Origin: Chrysomallon squamiferum
Taxonomy: Eukaryota; Mollusca; Gastropoda; Neomphalida; Peltospiridae
DNA: 64,000 nt
Direction of reading: 5' to 3'
NCBI GenBank assembly: GCA_012295275.1
Contig: CM022668.1
Span: 4,155,080 to 4,219,079, forward strand
Positions 30,601-44,300 of this stretch are shown here, piece by piece. Both the position numbers and the translations under genes were made by a program. How positions within the stretch are numbered: the first letter of the stretch is position 1; every line of letters starts with the position of its first letter. The notes under the pieces are model-generated. The model did no database searches, was not told the DNA's origin, and saw only the letters and a program-made list of their open reading frames with translations.

Positions 30601-33600
30601 GAAGATATCTGAAACTGTTAGTTTTTAAACAAAGTATAAACCTGTGAACTTCCAGTTGACTTTTTGTAACTACAGTATATGAGAAACATTGTATCAATAC
30701 TGGTCAAGTAAAATTACAACATTATAACATGAATTTAATGTGATCATGATATTGACATGTAATTTTGCTAGTCAATAACATTCCAGTTTAATAACAGTAA
30801 TTTATTTCTAGTACTTTTTCAGATGGTTTGAAGAAAATAAACATAAATGTGACTTCATACTTATTATCATCATCATTGTCAATATAATTAATTACTCTTT
30901 TTTTTTTTGGAAACATGGGTACACATTATACACCTACATCATTTTATTCTTTGTTATATTGTCATTAATCTTTATTATTAGCAAATAACTGACATCACAA
31001 AACAAATAAAGAAATCACATTAAATTGCATTTATTTTAATTTTATAGAGTACTTACTTTGAATTCTGTTACTTATTTATTATTAATTTTTAATTTTTAAC
31101 TTATTTTTTTTTTGTTGAAAATCTTCAGCAAGTGATTTTCGAGGTGTCCAAGAGCAGCGTGCTGCCTGCTACAAAATGGATGCCAATCCTCGAGGTATGT
31201 GTTAAAATAAAGATTTTACTAATTTGAGATTAGCAAAAAGGATATTTTTTCTTAGGTCAGAAAGGTCTGTTAACAAAAGGTTCACAATATTCTGGTATGA
31301 ATGGGAAATAGCTTGGTTGCAGAAATCACGTTAAGCTGCATTTAATTTAATTTTATAGTAGAATTTACTTTGAATTCTGTTACTTATTTATTACAAATTT
31401 TTAATTTTTAACTTATTTTTTTGTTGAAAATCTTCAGCCAGTTATTTTCGAGGTGTCCAAGAGCAGAGTGCTGACTACTACAAAATGAATGCCAATCCTC
31501 GAGGTATGTGTTCAAATAAAGATTTTACTAATTTGGGATTAGCAAAAAAGGATCTTTTTTCTTTGGTCAGAAAGGTCTGTTAACAAAAGGTTCACAATAT
31601 TCTGGTTTGAATGGGAAATAGCTTGGCTGAGTGGGAAGTATCCTGGCTGGATTGGGAAATAGACTCCAAAGTATGTTAACTAAAATAGGATGGCAGTTGA
31701 ATGAGGAATCAATTTACCTCTCTTTTTATATCCTTTAACAATCTGTTACTATTATTGACATCATGCTAACAGGGGAGAGGTCAGTCACATACAAACAGTT
31801 TAGTTTTTTAAGCCTTGTGGTTTGTTCAGTGCTGCTTACACAGACCTGCACTGCCAGAGATTTGACTTCCCCAGTGTACAAGTCATGTTTCCCTGCTCTC
31901 ACTCCACTGCTATATCTTGATGAGTGATTCATAAAGAAAGAGACAGTCTGGACTCTCCACATTCATATCACTGAATCTCTCCCTCATTCTGTCTCTTTGT
32001 TTCTCTTTGTCTGTCTCCCTTAAATTTATTCTTTATATTTTCATTAAATTAATAAAAAAAAATTGTTTTATTCTAGGAATGTGTTTATTAATCAACAACA
32101 GAGATTTTCTCACATATCCAGTGAAGCCAGAAGCTAAAATGTTGGAAGAAAGAAAGGGAACTGATGTAGATGCTGGTAAGTTTTACTTAGAAAGAAAATA
32201 GCAGTAACAACAACAACAACTATAGTAATAATAAAAATAACAGTATTAATAACAATAACAGTGATAATTTTAACAATAATAATATTAATACTAACGACGA
32301 ATAACAATAAAATAGTAATTGCAATAAAAGCAATAATAATAATAATAATGAAAGTATATGTGGTGTGTGTATATATATATAATTCATAGTGTTTTTTTAA
32401 ACAAAATTCATACAGTATTTAGATATTTGTAGAGAGATTTATTCACTTGCATAATTAATTATATCCCATTTTTTTCACCTTTCAGAATATGTATAAAGCA
32501 GATAATATTTGTTTTGTTCAGACCTAATAAATCTCTCTAAGTGACTTACATAATTAATTATGTGCCATTTTTTCACCTTTCAGAATGTGTATAAAAGAGA
32601 TAATAATTTTTTGTTCAAACATAACTTACACATACACTAACACACATCAATATTCATACCTAGTTAAAAAATATGTAAATCAATTTTATTTGTAGTTAAG
32701 CTGAAAGAAACTTTTGAGAACCTTCAGTTCATCGTCCACTACAAAGAATATTTGACTGACACTGACATGGTTGAAGCTGTAAAGGGCCTGGCTTTCTTTG
32801 ATCACAGTGACTATGACATTGTTGTGGTTTGTATTTTATCACACGGAGCTGACGGTGTGGTATATGGATGTAACGGTTTGCCTGTAAAGATCAGACAATT
32901 GACTGAACCATTTAGATCTCAGTCATGTCCAACACTGAGTGGGAAACCAAAGTTGTTTTTCATACAGGCTTGTCAGGGGAAGGAAAAAAAACTAGGTATG
33001 TATGGCAGCTGTTAAAAATAATTTCTCAAAACTACATATATGATTATCTGTTGTATTTAGTCACATACATATTATATTGTGTGGCCTAAATCTGAGAAAG
33101 ACATTTTCGGGTTTAAGAATTTGCTACAAGTTTATGCTGACATTGTCCACAAATGATAACATTTTTGTGTTTATTTGCTCTAAAATACTTCATGTATAGT
33201 TACAAATATCTGTATGGATTTTGGTATGAGTTTGTATGCAATTAGGATTAATATTTTTAAAATATCAGAACTTGATTTCTGATACATCTATTTACAGGAT
33301 ATGATACACAGATGGATGGTGATACTGACATGGATGTTCAGCAGGAAAAAACAAACCCAGAAGAAGGAACAAACCCACAGGCAGAAACAAACCGATATGA
33401 AGCAGATTTTCTGATAGGATATGCCACAGTACCAGGTTTTGTGTCTTACAGATCAAAATCACATGGATCCTGGTACATCACAAAACTGACAGAAATTTTA
33501 AATAAATATGCTAAAAAGTAAGTAAATGAATTTTATAAATGTATAAAATCTTAAGGGGAAACTTAAGAATCAGCTTGAAGATTACAACTAATGTATTCTT

Positions 33601-34654
33601 GCAGAAATGACATATAATGCAGAAACATGCATAGAAACAAGACAGACAAACAACAAACTAACAACCAGACAAAATAATTGTTAAGCATCACAACATGACC
33701 AAAAACCAACTCACCTGTATAAGATAAAACAAAGGTCATAGATAAGACTGATCAGGTTAGAAGCAGAACACAACAGCTGACCGATGATGATGACATTTTG
33801 AAAAGAAACAAATATTTTTTAATATATATTGAGTTAGTCTCAGTCTTGTGACATCACTGAAATGTTGTCTTGAGGATTATTTTATTAGTATAAAAAAGTG
33901 GATCATCTACCTGTTCAGGAGATGAAGATATGCAGTTTACAGATTTCTTTTATGTTGACAATATTGACTGCCTGTTTGGAAAGAAATGGCAGGTCAAACA
34001 ACTTTTAGTACTGTTTATGTTTAAATATATACAACTGTTGCATTATTAAAATAAAAAATAAAAAAACTGGTTTAAGAAGTTTGGGTACCACTGTTTGCTG
34101 TGACTTTGTCTAAGTGTTTTGTAATGTCACATGTTGTTAACTGTTAGCTGGATGATGATTTTTCTAGGCTGGGCAAATTAATTACTATAATAAAACTTTC
34201 AATCAGTAAATCACGAAATTTAGTAGAATTCATGCACACGATATGTAATATATATAATGTACATGTTAGAAAGATCTTTTACATATGTGACTGTATTTTA
34301 GTTGGAACCTCTGAAGGAATGTTCCTACATTATCATGTTAACTAAAATGTACAAGAAATCATTTCGGTTCTCCTTTCTGATCTTTTAAGAAAGTAATAAA
34401 AACATAATACAGCTGGGACTTACATACAGATCTGTTTTATACATATATATATTTAATTTTTGTTTTCTTAACCGTATGTATATGTTACACGAATATTACT
34501 ATTTATTACTTTTTAAAATTTATTTTCATTTTATACATTTTTCAGAGAGGACATCCTCAGTTTGCTCTTGTTAGTAAATAATGAAGTATGTAAACAAAAC
34601 GCCACGGTGAATGATGGTACATACAAGAGTCCCCAGCACCATTGTACACACTGA
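27618..34654 (+). pseudogene. Gene E1: DED-DED-DD-DD caspase (initiator caspase-8-like), with lesions
   Basis: Exons: 27618-28406 (tandem death effector domains; ATG 27659), 28847-29131 and 29534-29815 (death-domain-like), 30098-30148, 30476-30526, 31129-31194, 31438-31503 (linkers), 32077-32175, 32696-32995 and 33298-33517 (caspase), 34546-34654 (last). Both DEDs keep an RxDL motif (MRLDLV; GRSDLV). The caspase has CLLINNRDF, RKGTDVDA, catalytic His in ILSHGADG, catalytic Cys in QACQG and substrate-pocket Arg in GFVSYR. Lesions: TGA at 27674-27676 and 27800-27802, both where gene G has CGA, and a 1-nt loss near 34626 that replaces the TLRKKLIFK tail. Initiator caspases of this kind are recruited through DEDs to start apoptosis or immune signalling (family knowledge). 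Translation from ATG 27908 would restore only DED2 onward. Confidence 0.8.
28407..28846. other. E1 intron 3' of the DED exon
   Basis: AT-rich intron. 28430-28730 is copied after each of the four linker exons at 46919-49560 (aactgataacttaatttgta block), showing those copies derive from this part of an E1-type gene. Confidence 0.7.
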
Positions 34655-34816
34655 GGAAGAAGCTGATATTCAAGTGAAGCAGAACTTTTTAAACTGTACA
34701 TTTTTGTTTTTTATTTTAACTGTTTTTTCAGAGAGTGAAATAGTTAAACTATTTCAGAATCATTACCAAAATTCCATCGTCTGTTTTTATTTTTTATGAA
34801 AATATATTGGTTTCAG
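34655..34816. other. Spacer between E1 last exon and E2 first linker exon
   Basis: Only about 160 bases separate the E1 stop from the first E2 exon. It holds no AATAAA, no promoter block and an intron-like pyrimidine end (ggtttcag). It looks like an intron rather than an intergenic region. Confidence 0.55.
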
Positions 34817-35143
34817 ATCCTGAGATCAGCATTAGAGAACCAGGAGCAGATGAAGCTACCACAAAAAGTAAATATACATTTTATTAATTTTAAATTGGTT
34901 TTGGACAACATTTCTTTTCTAATTAATATCAGAATAAAAATATATTTGTGACTTTGTTACTTTTTAAACAGTCAGTATAAATGTGTTAACATCCAGTTAA
35001 TTGTTTTATCAGTCTAATTACTTTTATTCAAATACTATGTTATTAGAAATCATTTCTCACCAGTAAACTGATAAAATCAGTAATTTATAAATATGTATAC
35101 AAAATGTATTTAAACTGTTTGTTTGCATTTGTGTGAGTGTTTT

Positions 35144-35144
<1 letters not shown>

Positions 35145-35183
<39 letters not shown>

Positions 35184-35190
35184 TGTGTGA
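35145..35190. repeat. (GT)n microsatellite
   Basis: About 20 GT units in the E2 intron before exon 35255. Confidence 0.95.
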
Positions 35191-36599
35191 TTTTTATTTA
35201 TGTCGAAAGTTCCATCTGCTGTTTTTATTGTTTTAGAAAATATTTTGGTTTCAGATCCTGAGATCAGCATAAGAGAACAAAGGACACATGAAGCTAACAG
35301 AATAGGTAATTATATATTTTATAAATTTTTCATTGCTTTTAGAGAAATGTATTTTTCTAATAATGAAGTACAGAATAAGAACATATTTGAGATTTTGTTG
35401 CTTTTTAAATAGAAAGTATAAATCTGTTTACTTCCAATTGATTGTATTATTTATTTTTGGAGGCCAATCTTTTCTAATTAAAATATACGAGAAACTTTGT
35501 ATTACCACATGTCAAGTAAACTTAAACATTTAACATGACTTTAATCTGATCATATTATTGACATGTAATATTGCAATTCAGCAACACTTGAATTTAATAA
35601 TAAAGGTAATTTATTTCTGGTACTTTTTCCATATGGCTTGAAGAAAAAAAAAATAATGTGACCTTAGATCTGGTACCATCATGTATTTTATTTCTATTTT
35701 TTGAAAGAACTAGAAATGATTCACCTGCATAGTTCTATTCTTTGTTATTTTATCATTTTATGTTATTATTAGCAAATAATTGACATCACAAAAGAAATAA
35801 AGAAATCAGATTAAGCTGCATATATTTTAATTTTATAGCAGAACTTACTCTGAGTTGTGTTACATATTTTTTAATTTTTAATTTTTCAATTATTTATTAA
35901 AAATCACTAGCAAATCAGATTCCAAACGTCGTTAGAAAGAACTGATGTAGACCAGTGTCTCGTCCCCTACTACAAAATGGATGCTAATCCTCGAGGTATA
36001 TTTTCAAATAAATATTTTACTAATTTGGAATCAGCAGGACATTTTTAATAACAGTATTAGATTTGGTACAAACAATATAGGTGAGAGGTATGTGTCACAC
36101 ATACATATTCATTCATTTTTTTTTATGCCTTTGTGATTTGTTTGGTGCTGTTTATGCAGACCTGCACTGGCAGAGATCGGAATTCTCCAGTGTGTAAGTC
36201 ATGTTTCCTTGTTATTACTCGAGCTACTATATCTTGATGAGTAATTCATAAACACAGACCCAGTCTGGGCTCTCCACATTCATATCACTGTATCTGTCCC
36301 TCATTCTTTCTCTCTGTTTCTCTTTGTCTGTCACCCTTAAATATATGGGTTTTTTTTCTGTTTTATTCTAGGAATATGTGTAATAATCAACAATAGAGGT
36401 TTTGAGAAGGATCGAGTGAAGCCAGAAGCTAAAGATTTGCCATATAGAGAGGGAACTGATGTAGATGCTGGTAAGTTTTACTTTGAAAGAGAATAGCAGC
36501 AACAACAAGAACTATAGTAATAATTAAAATAACAGCATTAGTAACAATAACAATAATAATAATAATTATAATAAAAATAGTTTTAACAGCAAATAATAA

Positions 36600-36635
36600 T
36601 AAGATAGTGATTGTAATAAAAACACCACCACCACC

Positions 36636-36668
<33 letters not shown>

Positions 36669-36690
36669 AATAATAATAATAATAATAATG
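36600..36690. repeat. ACC/AAC/AAT trinucleotide tract in E2 intron
   Basis: caccaccaacaacaac running into aataataat, in the intron after the 36372 exon. Similar but less regular AAC/AAT sequence is at 32195-32350 in E1 and 53690-53810 (inverted) in G. Confidence 0.9.
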
Positions 36691-39373
36691 AAAGTTTGTT
36701 TATGTATGGCATGTAGCTCTCATTTTCTCTCTCTGTCGCTTTCTCTGACTCATTTGTAGTGTTTTGTTGATGAAATTCATTCAATATTTAGATATATGTA
36801 GAGATATTTATTCAATTACATGATCATGTGCCATTTTTTCACGTTTCAGAATATTAATTTATGTGATAAACGAAAACAATGCTCAAACACCATCTATTAT
36901 AAAAATAATTTGTTTTTTGGTTCATATCCAACATACACGTACACAAATCAATATTAATACCTAGTATTAAAATATGTAAATAAGTTTTATTTCTAGTTAA
37001 GCTGAAAGAAACTTTTGAGAATCTTCAATTCATCATCCAATATGAAGAAAATCTGTCTGACAGTGACATGGTTCAGACTGTAAATCAGCTGGCTTTGTCT
37101 GATCACAGTGACTATGACTGTTGTTGTGTGTTGTATTTTGTCACATGGAACTGAAGGTGCAATATACGGAAGTAACGGTTGTCTTGTAAAGATCAGAGAC
37201 TTGACTGCACCATTTAGACCTCAGTCATGTCCAACACTGAGTGTGAAACCAAAGTTGTTTTTCATACAGGCTTGTCAGGGTGAAGAAAAACAACTAGGTA
37301 TGTATGGCAGCTGTTAAAAATAATTCCTCAAAACTACATATATGATTATCTGTTGTATTTACATAATTTAGTCACATACATGTTAAATTTTGTGGTCTAA
37401 TTCTGTGCAAATTGCCATCTCGTATTTAGTATATGAGAAATATGTTTTGGGGATGAAGACTTTGCTACGAGTTTATACTGACTGGCCATAAATGATATAT
37501 TTTGAATGTTTTTTTTTTTGTTTATTTGCTTTGTAATACTTGATATATAGTTACAAATATCTATATGGGTTTTGGTATGAGTTTATATTTTCTAGGATTA
37601 ATATTTTTAAAATATCAGAACTCGATTTCTGATATATCTATTTACAGGACATGATACCCAGACAGATGGTGATATTGACATGGATGTTCAGCAGGAAGAA
37701 ACAAACCCAGAAGAAGGAACAAACCCACAGGCAGAAATAATCCCAAATGAAACAGATTTTCTGTTAGGATATGCCACAGTACCAGGTTTTATGTCTTACA
37801 GATTAGCATCAGCTGGATCCTGGTACATCAGAAAACTGACAGAAATTTTAAATAAATGTGCTAAAAAGTAAGTAAACGAATTTTATGACTGTATAAAATC
37901 TAAAGAGGAAATTTAAGAATCAGCTTGAAGATTACAACTAATGTATTCTTGCAGAAATGACATATAATGCAGAAACATGGACACAAACAAGACAGACAAA
38001 GAACAAACTAACAACCAGACAAAATAATTGTTAAACATCACATTATGACCAAAGAACAACTCACCTGTATAAGATAAAACAAAAGTCGTAGATATCACTG
38101 ATCAGGTTAGAAGCAGAACACAAGAGCTGACTGATGATGATGAAATTTTAATAATAAACATTCAGGATTGTATGAAATTTTAAGTGGAAGCTTAGGAATC
38201 TGCATGAAGAAGTACGTTTACAAATTAAACTAGTAACCACAGAAACATGAATGAAAATAATTGTTAAACATCACATCATGACCAAACCAGGAAACTTCTG
38301 GTTCAAAGAGAAACCAAAGGTTTTATATACAAGTGATCAGGTAAAAAGCAGAATACAGCAGCTGAAAGATGATGAAATTTTAAAAAGAAACAAATATTTT
38401 TTTAAACTGTATTGAGTTAATCTGAGTCTTGTGACATCACTGAAATGTTGTCTTGAGGATTATTTTATCATTGTCAAAAAGAGGATCATCTACCTGTTCA
38501 GGAGATAAAGATATGCAGTTTACAAATTACTTTTATGATGACAATGTTGACTGCTCTTTTGGAAATAAATGGCAGGATCAAACACCTTTTAGTACTGTTT
38601 ATGTTTACATATTTTCAACATTTGCAAATTTATAATAACAATAAAAACAGTGGCGTAAGATGTTTTGCTGTGACTTTGGTACTGTTCTTTGTGATCTTGA
38701 CTAAATGTTTTGCATTGATGTTTCGTGATGTCACACGTTGTTAACTAACACTGTTAGCTGGATGATGATTTTTCTAGGCAGAACAAATTGATTACTATAA
38801 TAAAAATTGTCACAATTCTTTTAGAATTCATACACAATATATATATTTATATTACACATACCTTAGAAACATGTGTTACATATGTTATTGTATTTTAGTT
38901 AGAAGCTCCCAAGGACTGTTCCTTTGTCATCTTGTTAACTAAGATGGACAAGAAATCATTTTCATTCTCCTTTCAGATCTTTTAACAAATTAAACAAAAC
39001 AATGGAACTGGGACATACATACAGATCTGTCTGTTTGTCTGTCTATCTAGCTAGCTATCTAGTTATCTATATCTATCTATCTGTATATATATAAAAAAAT
39101 TCCTCATATTTCTGTTTGTTATTAAAATATTACTATCTATTACTTTAAAAAAAATTATATTCATTTTATTAATTTTTCAGAGAGGACGTCTTCAGTTTGC
39201 TGACGTTAGTAAATTATGAAGTAGGTAAAGAAGACATCGAATTCGAAGATGAGCTGTGGAAGCAATCACCATCATATTTCAGCTCATTGAGGAAGAAGCT
39301 GATATTCAAGTGAAGCAGAACTTTTGTTTATTTGCAGTTGATGTTTTCCACAGTTAAAGCAATATTATTTCAG

Positions 39374-39379
39374 AATAAA
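39374..39379 (+). terminator. Polyadenylation signal of E2 (or E1/E2 transcript)
   Basis: AATAAA 61 bases after the E2 stop codon. The only well-placed signal after either caspase half. Confidence 0.6.
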
Positions 39380-40039
39380 TTATTGACATTTTTTTTACAC
39401 ATCCTGTCTATTTGTGCTAACATAAACGAGCTGTATGAACTGAAGTAAGTAAGGAAAAAAAGTAAGAAAAAACCCATCTTTAAATAAATTCTATATACAT
39501 GAAAGAAAAAGCAGCTTACTTGGTATATGCTTGTTACATTTGATTTTTATTTATTTATATCTATATTTACTCATCATAAATAGTTAAAATACAAGCAATA
39601 TATTTCAGTATCAATAAAATATTCGTTGTTTGTTTTGCATCATAGATAAACAGACTAAATTAATTCTGTAAACTTTAATATTATTGTTTCTTGTTAAAGT
39701 GGATAAAATATCTGGTACATTGACAAGCGATTTACAGTTGATCTACTTGCAAATAGTATCTAGCTTCTTGATATATTTTAATAACATCTTTGTACATAAC
39801 TTAAAATTATAAATCATGCAATTATTAATTTAAGTTTGAAATGTATTCTGCCAAAAATAATACATTGCAGATGCTGAGATATTTAATATGGCTTTAGTTG
39901 GAAATGTATTTCTGCATGAGAGTTAACAAAAAGGAATTTTGCAAATTGTTTTACCTTTTTAATATTTATTTTTAATTTTTAATATTTATCTAGTTTTACT
40001 GATCATAAATAGTCTAAATAAAACCAGTATATTTTAGAT

Positions 40040-40070
<31 letters not shown>

Positions 40071-40160
40071 GCACTTTTCATTGTATGTCTAACACAACAA
40101 AATGTATGAACAAAACATTTTTTTCTTCTGTCTGCCATGGATTTAGTTCTTCTGGTTTAT

Positions 40161-40211
<51 letters not shown>

Positions 40212-40277
40212 TAACACACATACCTTCATATACCTTTTCCTGTGGTTATTTTCTTAACTGGAAGGTTAACATGTATG

Positions 40278-40311
<34 letters not shown>

Positions 40312-41300
40312 TGTATGTATTCATAAAATTAAAGCAGATAATAAAATGTAAAAAGTGAATAAAATGTACCCAACCCTTGTAATTCTCCTGAAAGAATAAC
40401 ATTTTTGAAAATGCCTTTCATTACTTCAAAAAGATATATATGATTAATTTTAAATGATCCTCTATGACATCTGTTGTTGTTGTTGTTATTATTATTATTA
40501 TTAAATTCAAGCTATTTATGTTGATTACAAGATTAAATATTTTAGATAAAAACTGTTCAAACTACTGAATACGATTGAAAATAAAATACAATTTGAAAAA
40601 CTAAATAAGAATAACAACAAAAATGTTATCTTTTCATACATTTCAACTACAAGAACTCTGTATTTTACTTTTAAGAATTACAGATCAGTAAACTTGAAAA
40701 GAGAACAGCAAATTACATTAATAGTAAATAAATAAATAAATAAATATACGTAATAATATTTGTTTAAAAGAAGAAGATGAAGAAGAAATGTTGTGTGTTT
40801 TTTATTTTTTATTTATTTTTTTTTCTTCAGAAAATTCTTTGCCTGCTGTTTTTAGAATCTGTTATTTTCTATAGTTGTTAATTCTGAATATATCTGTTGT
40901 TTTCTAAGGATTTAAATCCTACTAAAGACAGTTCATTGTGATCCTACAGCAGATAATATCTTCTGTATTAACACCTGCAAAATGCAGCAGCATTCATTTA
41001 AATAATAACAAATATTGACATTTTAACAATACAGTAAGTTTATACTTTTTATTATATATATATATATTTACAATAAAGTAAGTTTTTGGATTTCATTTAA
41101 AAGATATAAAGATCAGGACAGCAAAAAGAATTGTTATTTTTGGCGAAATTAATCACTACCAACTGTTTACACTTGTAGATAATACACATTAACAACGAAA
41201 TAATATAAATATATTTTTTATATTTAAAAATAAATAAATAAAATGTAATGAAAACACGTTGAGTCATTTTCTAACAACGAACTGTGCATAGGAATTTTTA
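39380..41300. other. Intergenic between E2 and the central block
   Basis: AT-rich, no gene seen. Repeats: (AT)n 40038-40068, (CA)n 40161-40208, (TATG)n 40276-40320, AAT at 40487-40502. 40800-41400 duplicates 24880-25450. Confidence 0.75.
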
Positions 41301-44300
41301 CTGTTTAAATTGCTTTATTAATTTGTTGTTTAAGGTTGTTTTTTGTTTATTTTCTTGGTTTTTTTAAAATAAGAAAATGAATACATTTCTGAGCTGTGAG
41401 GAGCTAAAATCCAAAGCAAAAATGAAAGCATTTTTTCTGAGATTTTTTCTGTCGTGCTTTTCAAATTTGCTCATTTACATTTTTTTCTTCTTCTTTATTA
41501 TTAGTATTTTTTTTCTCTTCTCTGGTGTTCGTTCAATAAATGTATTTTATTGTTATTTGAATTACATTCTTTAGGCGCATTTATAAAAAGAACAAAAAAA
41601 AAAAAAAAAACAAAACAAAACAAACAAAATAAACAAAAAACAAAAATGCAATAAAGTAAACAAAAAAAACACCCAATAACAAACACACACACACACACAC
41701 AAAACCAGGAAAACGAGGAAACCAAACCATTCACCAATACATATATAAATAAATACATATTTTTATCTTAATTAACATAATGCAATAAAGTAAATTAAAC
41801 AGGTCTTTACGATAATTGTTTAGTAACTGTAGTTAACTGAAACAAACTGATAACATAACTGACCCGTCTGCCATACATGATTGACAGCTGGTATTGACCA
41901 ATGACTAACGAGCATGCGTGCATCATCGTTTGTCGGTCATAAGACAAACAGGTAGTTAGACAACAATGAATCGTTTGTGTTATTGAACTGCCACGGACAC
42001 GCCCACTGACCTGTCAGAAAGTGTGCCCGTCGTAGACGTGCTTCACAACAGCTAGCTCTGATTAGGACGTTAATTTTTTTTTTTTTTTTTTTTTCATTCA
42101 TTCGTTATTGAATGCGTGCGGAAGCCTAACCACAATCGTGGTAAAGAGATGTGTAACAGCGATGAGCTATCCAGAACGAATAGTTGTGTAAAATTCGTGT
42201 CTTTTCCAAAGCCAGAATGAAATTTATAAAAGGCCTGAAATCTATTACTTTATATGGATGGCCAGAGGAACACCTGAATCCATTATATTAGTAATAAAAT
42301 TGGCCCTAATGATATTTGAAGACACAGTAAATGTTTTGATATTAAACTGATTCCAAGTGCATAACGAGATGTCACTTTACATACAGTTCACTGTACAATA
42401 AAAACAATTTACATATATTTTTCTGACATAAAGTATATATTTTTTCTGACTACAGACAGGAAAAAACAGAATTATTTAATTTCATGCAACAAACAGTACT
42501 AAAACTATAAATGAAAGTGAACAGAATTAATAAAATATTTAATTTTTTTTTTTTTTTTTTTTTTTTTGGTAAAATAAATTTATGAATAAAACAGCTGTTA
42601 AAATTTAATTAAAATTACTGTTACCACTTCTTTATTGGAATAAAAATGTGAGAAGTAAAAAAGATAAAAGTTAAAAGAAATAAAACAAAAAGAAAAAGAG
42701 AAATAAGAAATCAAAACTTTTGAATAATTCATACAGTATTAACATGTCTGTTATTGTTTTCATGGATGGAAATTTTAAGTTTTTAAAATGTTCTGCCATG
42801 TAAAAGAATAGTTTAAACTGTTCAAGTGACCTATAAGGCTGGATATGTATTAATTCAATTACTGAATGAGAAAAATATATCAGTTATTATATCCGTTGTG
42901 TATATATTTACAATAAATATCTCATTAAAATAAGCAAAGTACACTTGTTGAAAATGATTAATGTATAGGGAAGTAACATTGTTACTTTATATTTATTATT
43001 TTGTATATGATCACCATAAATAACACAGTTTAAAAAAATATTAAAACTAGATTAAATGAACAAACATTATTATTTTATCTGTTGGCTTACCTTTAAAGAA
43101 ATCAAAACAAATCTAAAAAATTAATATAACCAAATTATAAAAAAAGAAAAAGAAAGAAAGAAAGAAAATAAAAAACCCAGTCACAATGAAAACAGTAACT
43201 ACTTTTGTCAAAGACCTAAGATAATTATTTCATCATGGATAAACATTTATACAAGAATAAAGACTAAGAAAAACAGAAAACATCTTATATAAAAATAAGA
43301 AAAAATCAGAGAAAAGTAACAAAGGCAGAATCTGGACTGTAATGTCCAGCAATAAGTTTGTATAAGCAGAAACTGTTTTACTTCTGATGTATTTTACATG
43401 ACAAAACTCATTGACAACACGCAACTTAAACACCAACTGTTTCTCTCTTAAAGTGTTTCTTTAATTGTGTTTCCCTTGATAACGTGTACACAGTATCTAA
43501 AAAACAAAACAATCAGTTTATTAAGTACATAAAAAAAAAAAAAAAAAACAAGATTAAACAGAAATAAACAAATAGATAAATGTAATAAAAATAACGTATA
43601 TACTGGTGATGATTTACTTAAGTTAATAAATTCATAATAAAATTTGATCAGAATGTAATTTTTCTTTCGACTAATTTTGTAATTCGTAAAAAAAAACTCA
43701 CTATAAGAATTAAAAAAAATGTATAATTTTAGATTCTTTTTGTACAAGGACGACGAATTAACATTTTCCATTTCTTAGTTAGTGACAAGTATTTTCTCAT
43801 GGAAATATATAAAAATCACCCACATTGTTGTTAACTCAGTATTTTTGTTATCATTGCTGTGTTTTTTTTTTGGTTTTGGTTTTAAATACAGTCGCAGCCC
43901 AAGAAAAGAAAAGAAAAGAAATAAAATTCTGTTATTTGTTCAACTAGGTTAGGTAAAAATGGTGCCCCATCATTCCAAAACATGTTAACATCGTGAATGT
44001 AACCTTCACTGAAGAACTGAAACCCTTATGACGGCTTGTCGAAGATATTGTGGTATCTCTTTAAAAAATCCAGACAAATTCACCGACAGATCGGACATTT
44101 TAGTCCTTTATCTACATGATTCGGCTGCCTTTATTTTAAAATGTTGTGTTTATCACAGTTGGGTTACCTCCCTTTTGGTGTCGGAGTTAACTTTGCTGTG
44201 CTGAGAGGTCAGTTTGATTAGAATTCAGATTTTATAATTATGATTTTGAAAATTTCAGCATTTGCATTTTGTAAACACAACATTTTATTATTTATTACAT

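Larger units (their letters stand above)
34817..39313 (+). pseudogene. Gene E2: caspase half without DED/DD exons, with frameshifts
   Basis: Exons homologous to E1 and G: 34817-34867 and 35255-35305 (DPEISIRE linkers), 35911-35995 (ANPRG linker), 36372-36470, 36997-37297, 37648-37867, 39181-39313. The caspase keeps ICVIINNRGF, REGTDVDA, ILSHGTEG, QACQGEEKQ, DFLLGYATVPGFMSYR and ends SSLRKKLIFK. Lesions against gene G: an 8-base loss in the 35911 exon (85 nt against 93), giving an early stop, and one extra T in the exon at 36997 (301 nt against 300) before the catalytic His. No DED, death domain or promoter block precedes it, so it could be a decayed duplicate or an alternative 3' end of E1. 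A polyadenylation signal follows at 39374. Confidence 0.75.

Noticed and set aside
33920-33998. Candidate extra caspase exon (SGDEDMQFTDFFYVDN) also present at 38498-38575 and inverted near 52070-52155
   Set aside because: It is open in all three copies, but the preceding exon ends in phase 2 and this segment would then hit TGA at once. The copies also differ at many amino-acid positions, as neutral intron sequence would.
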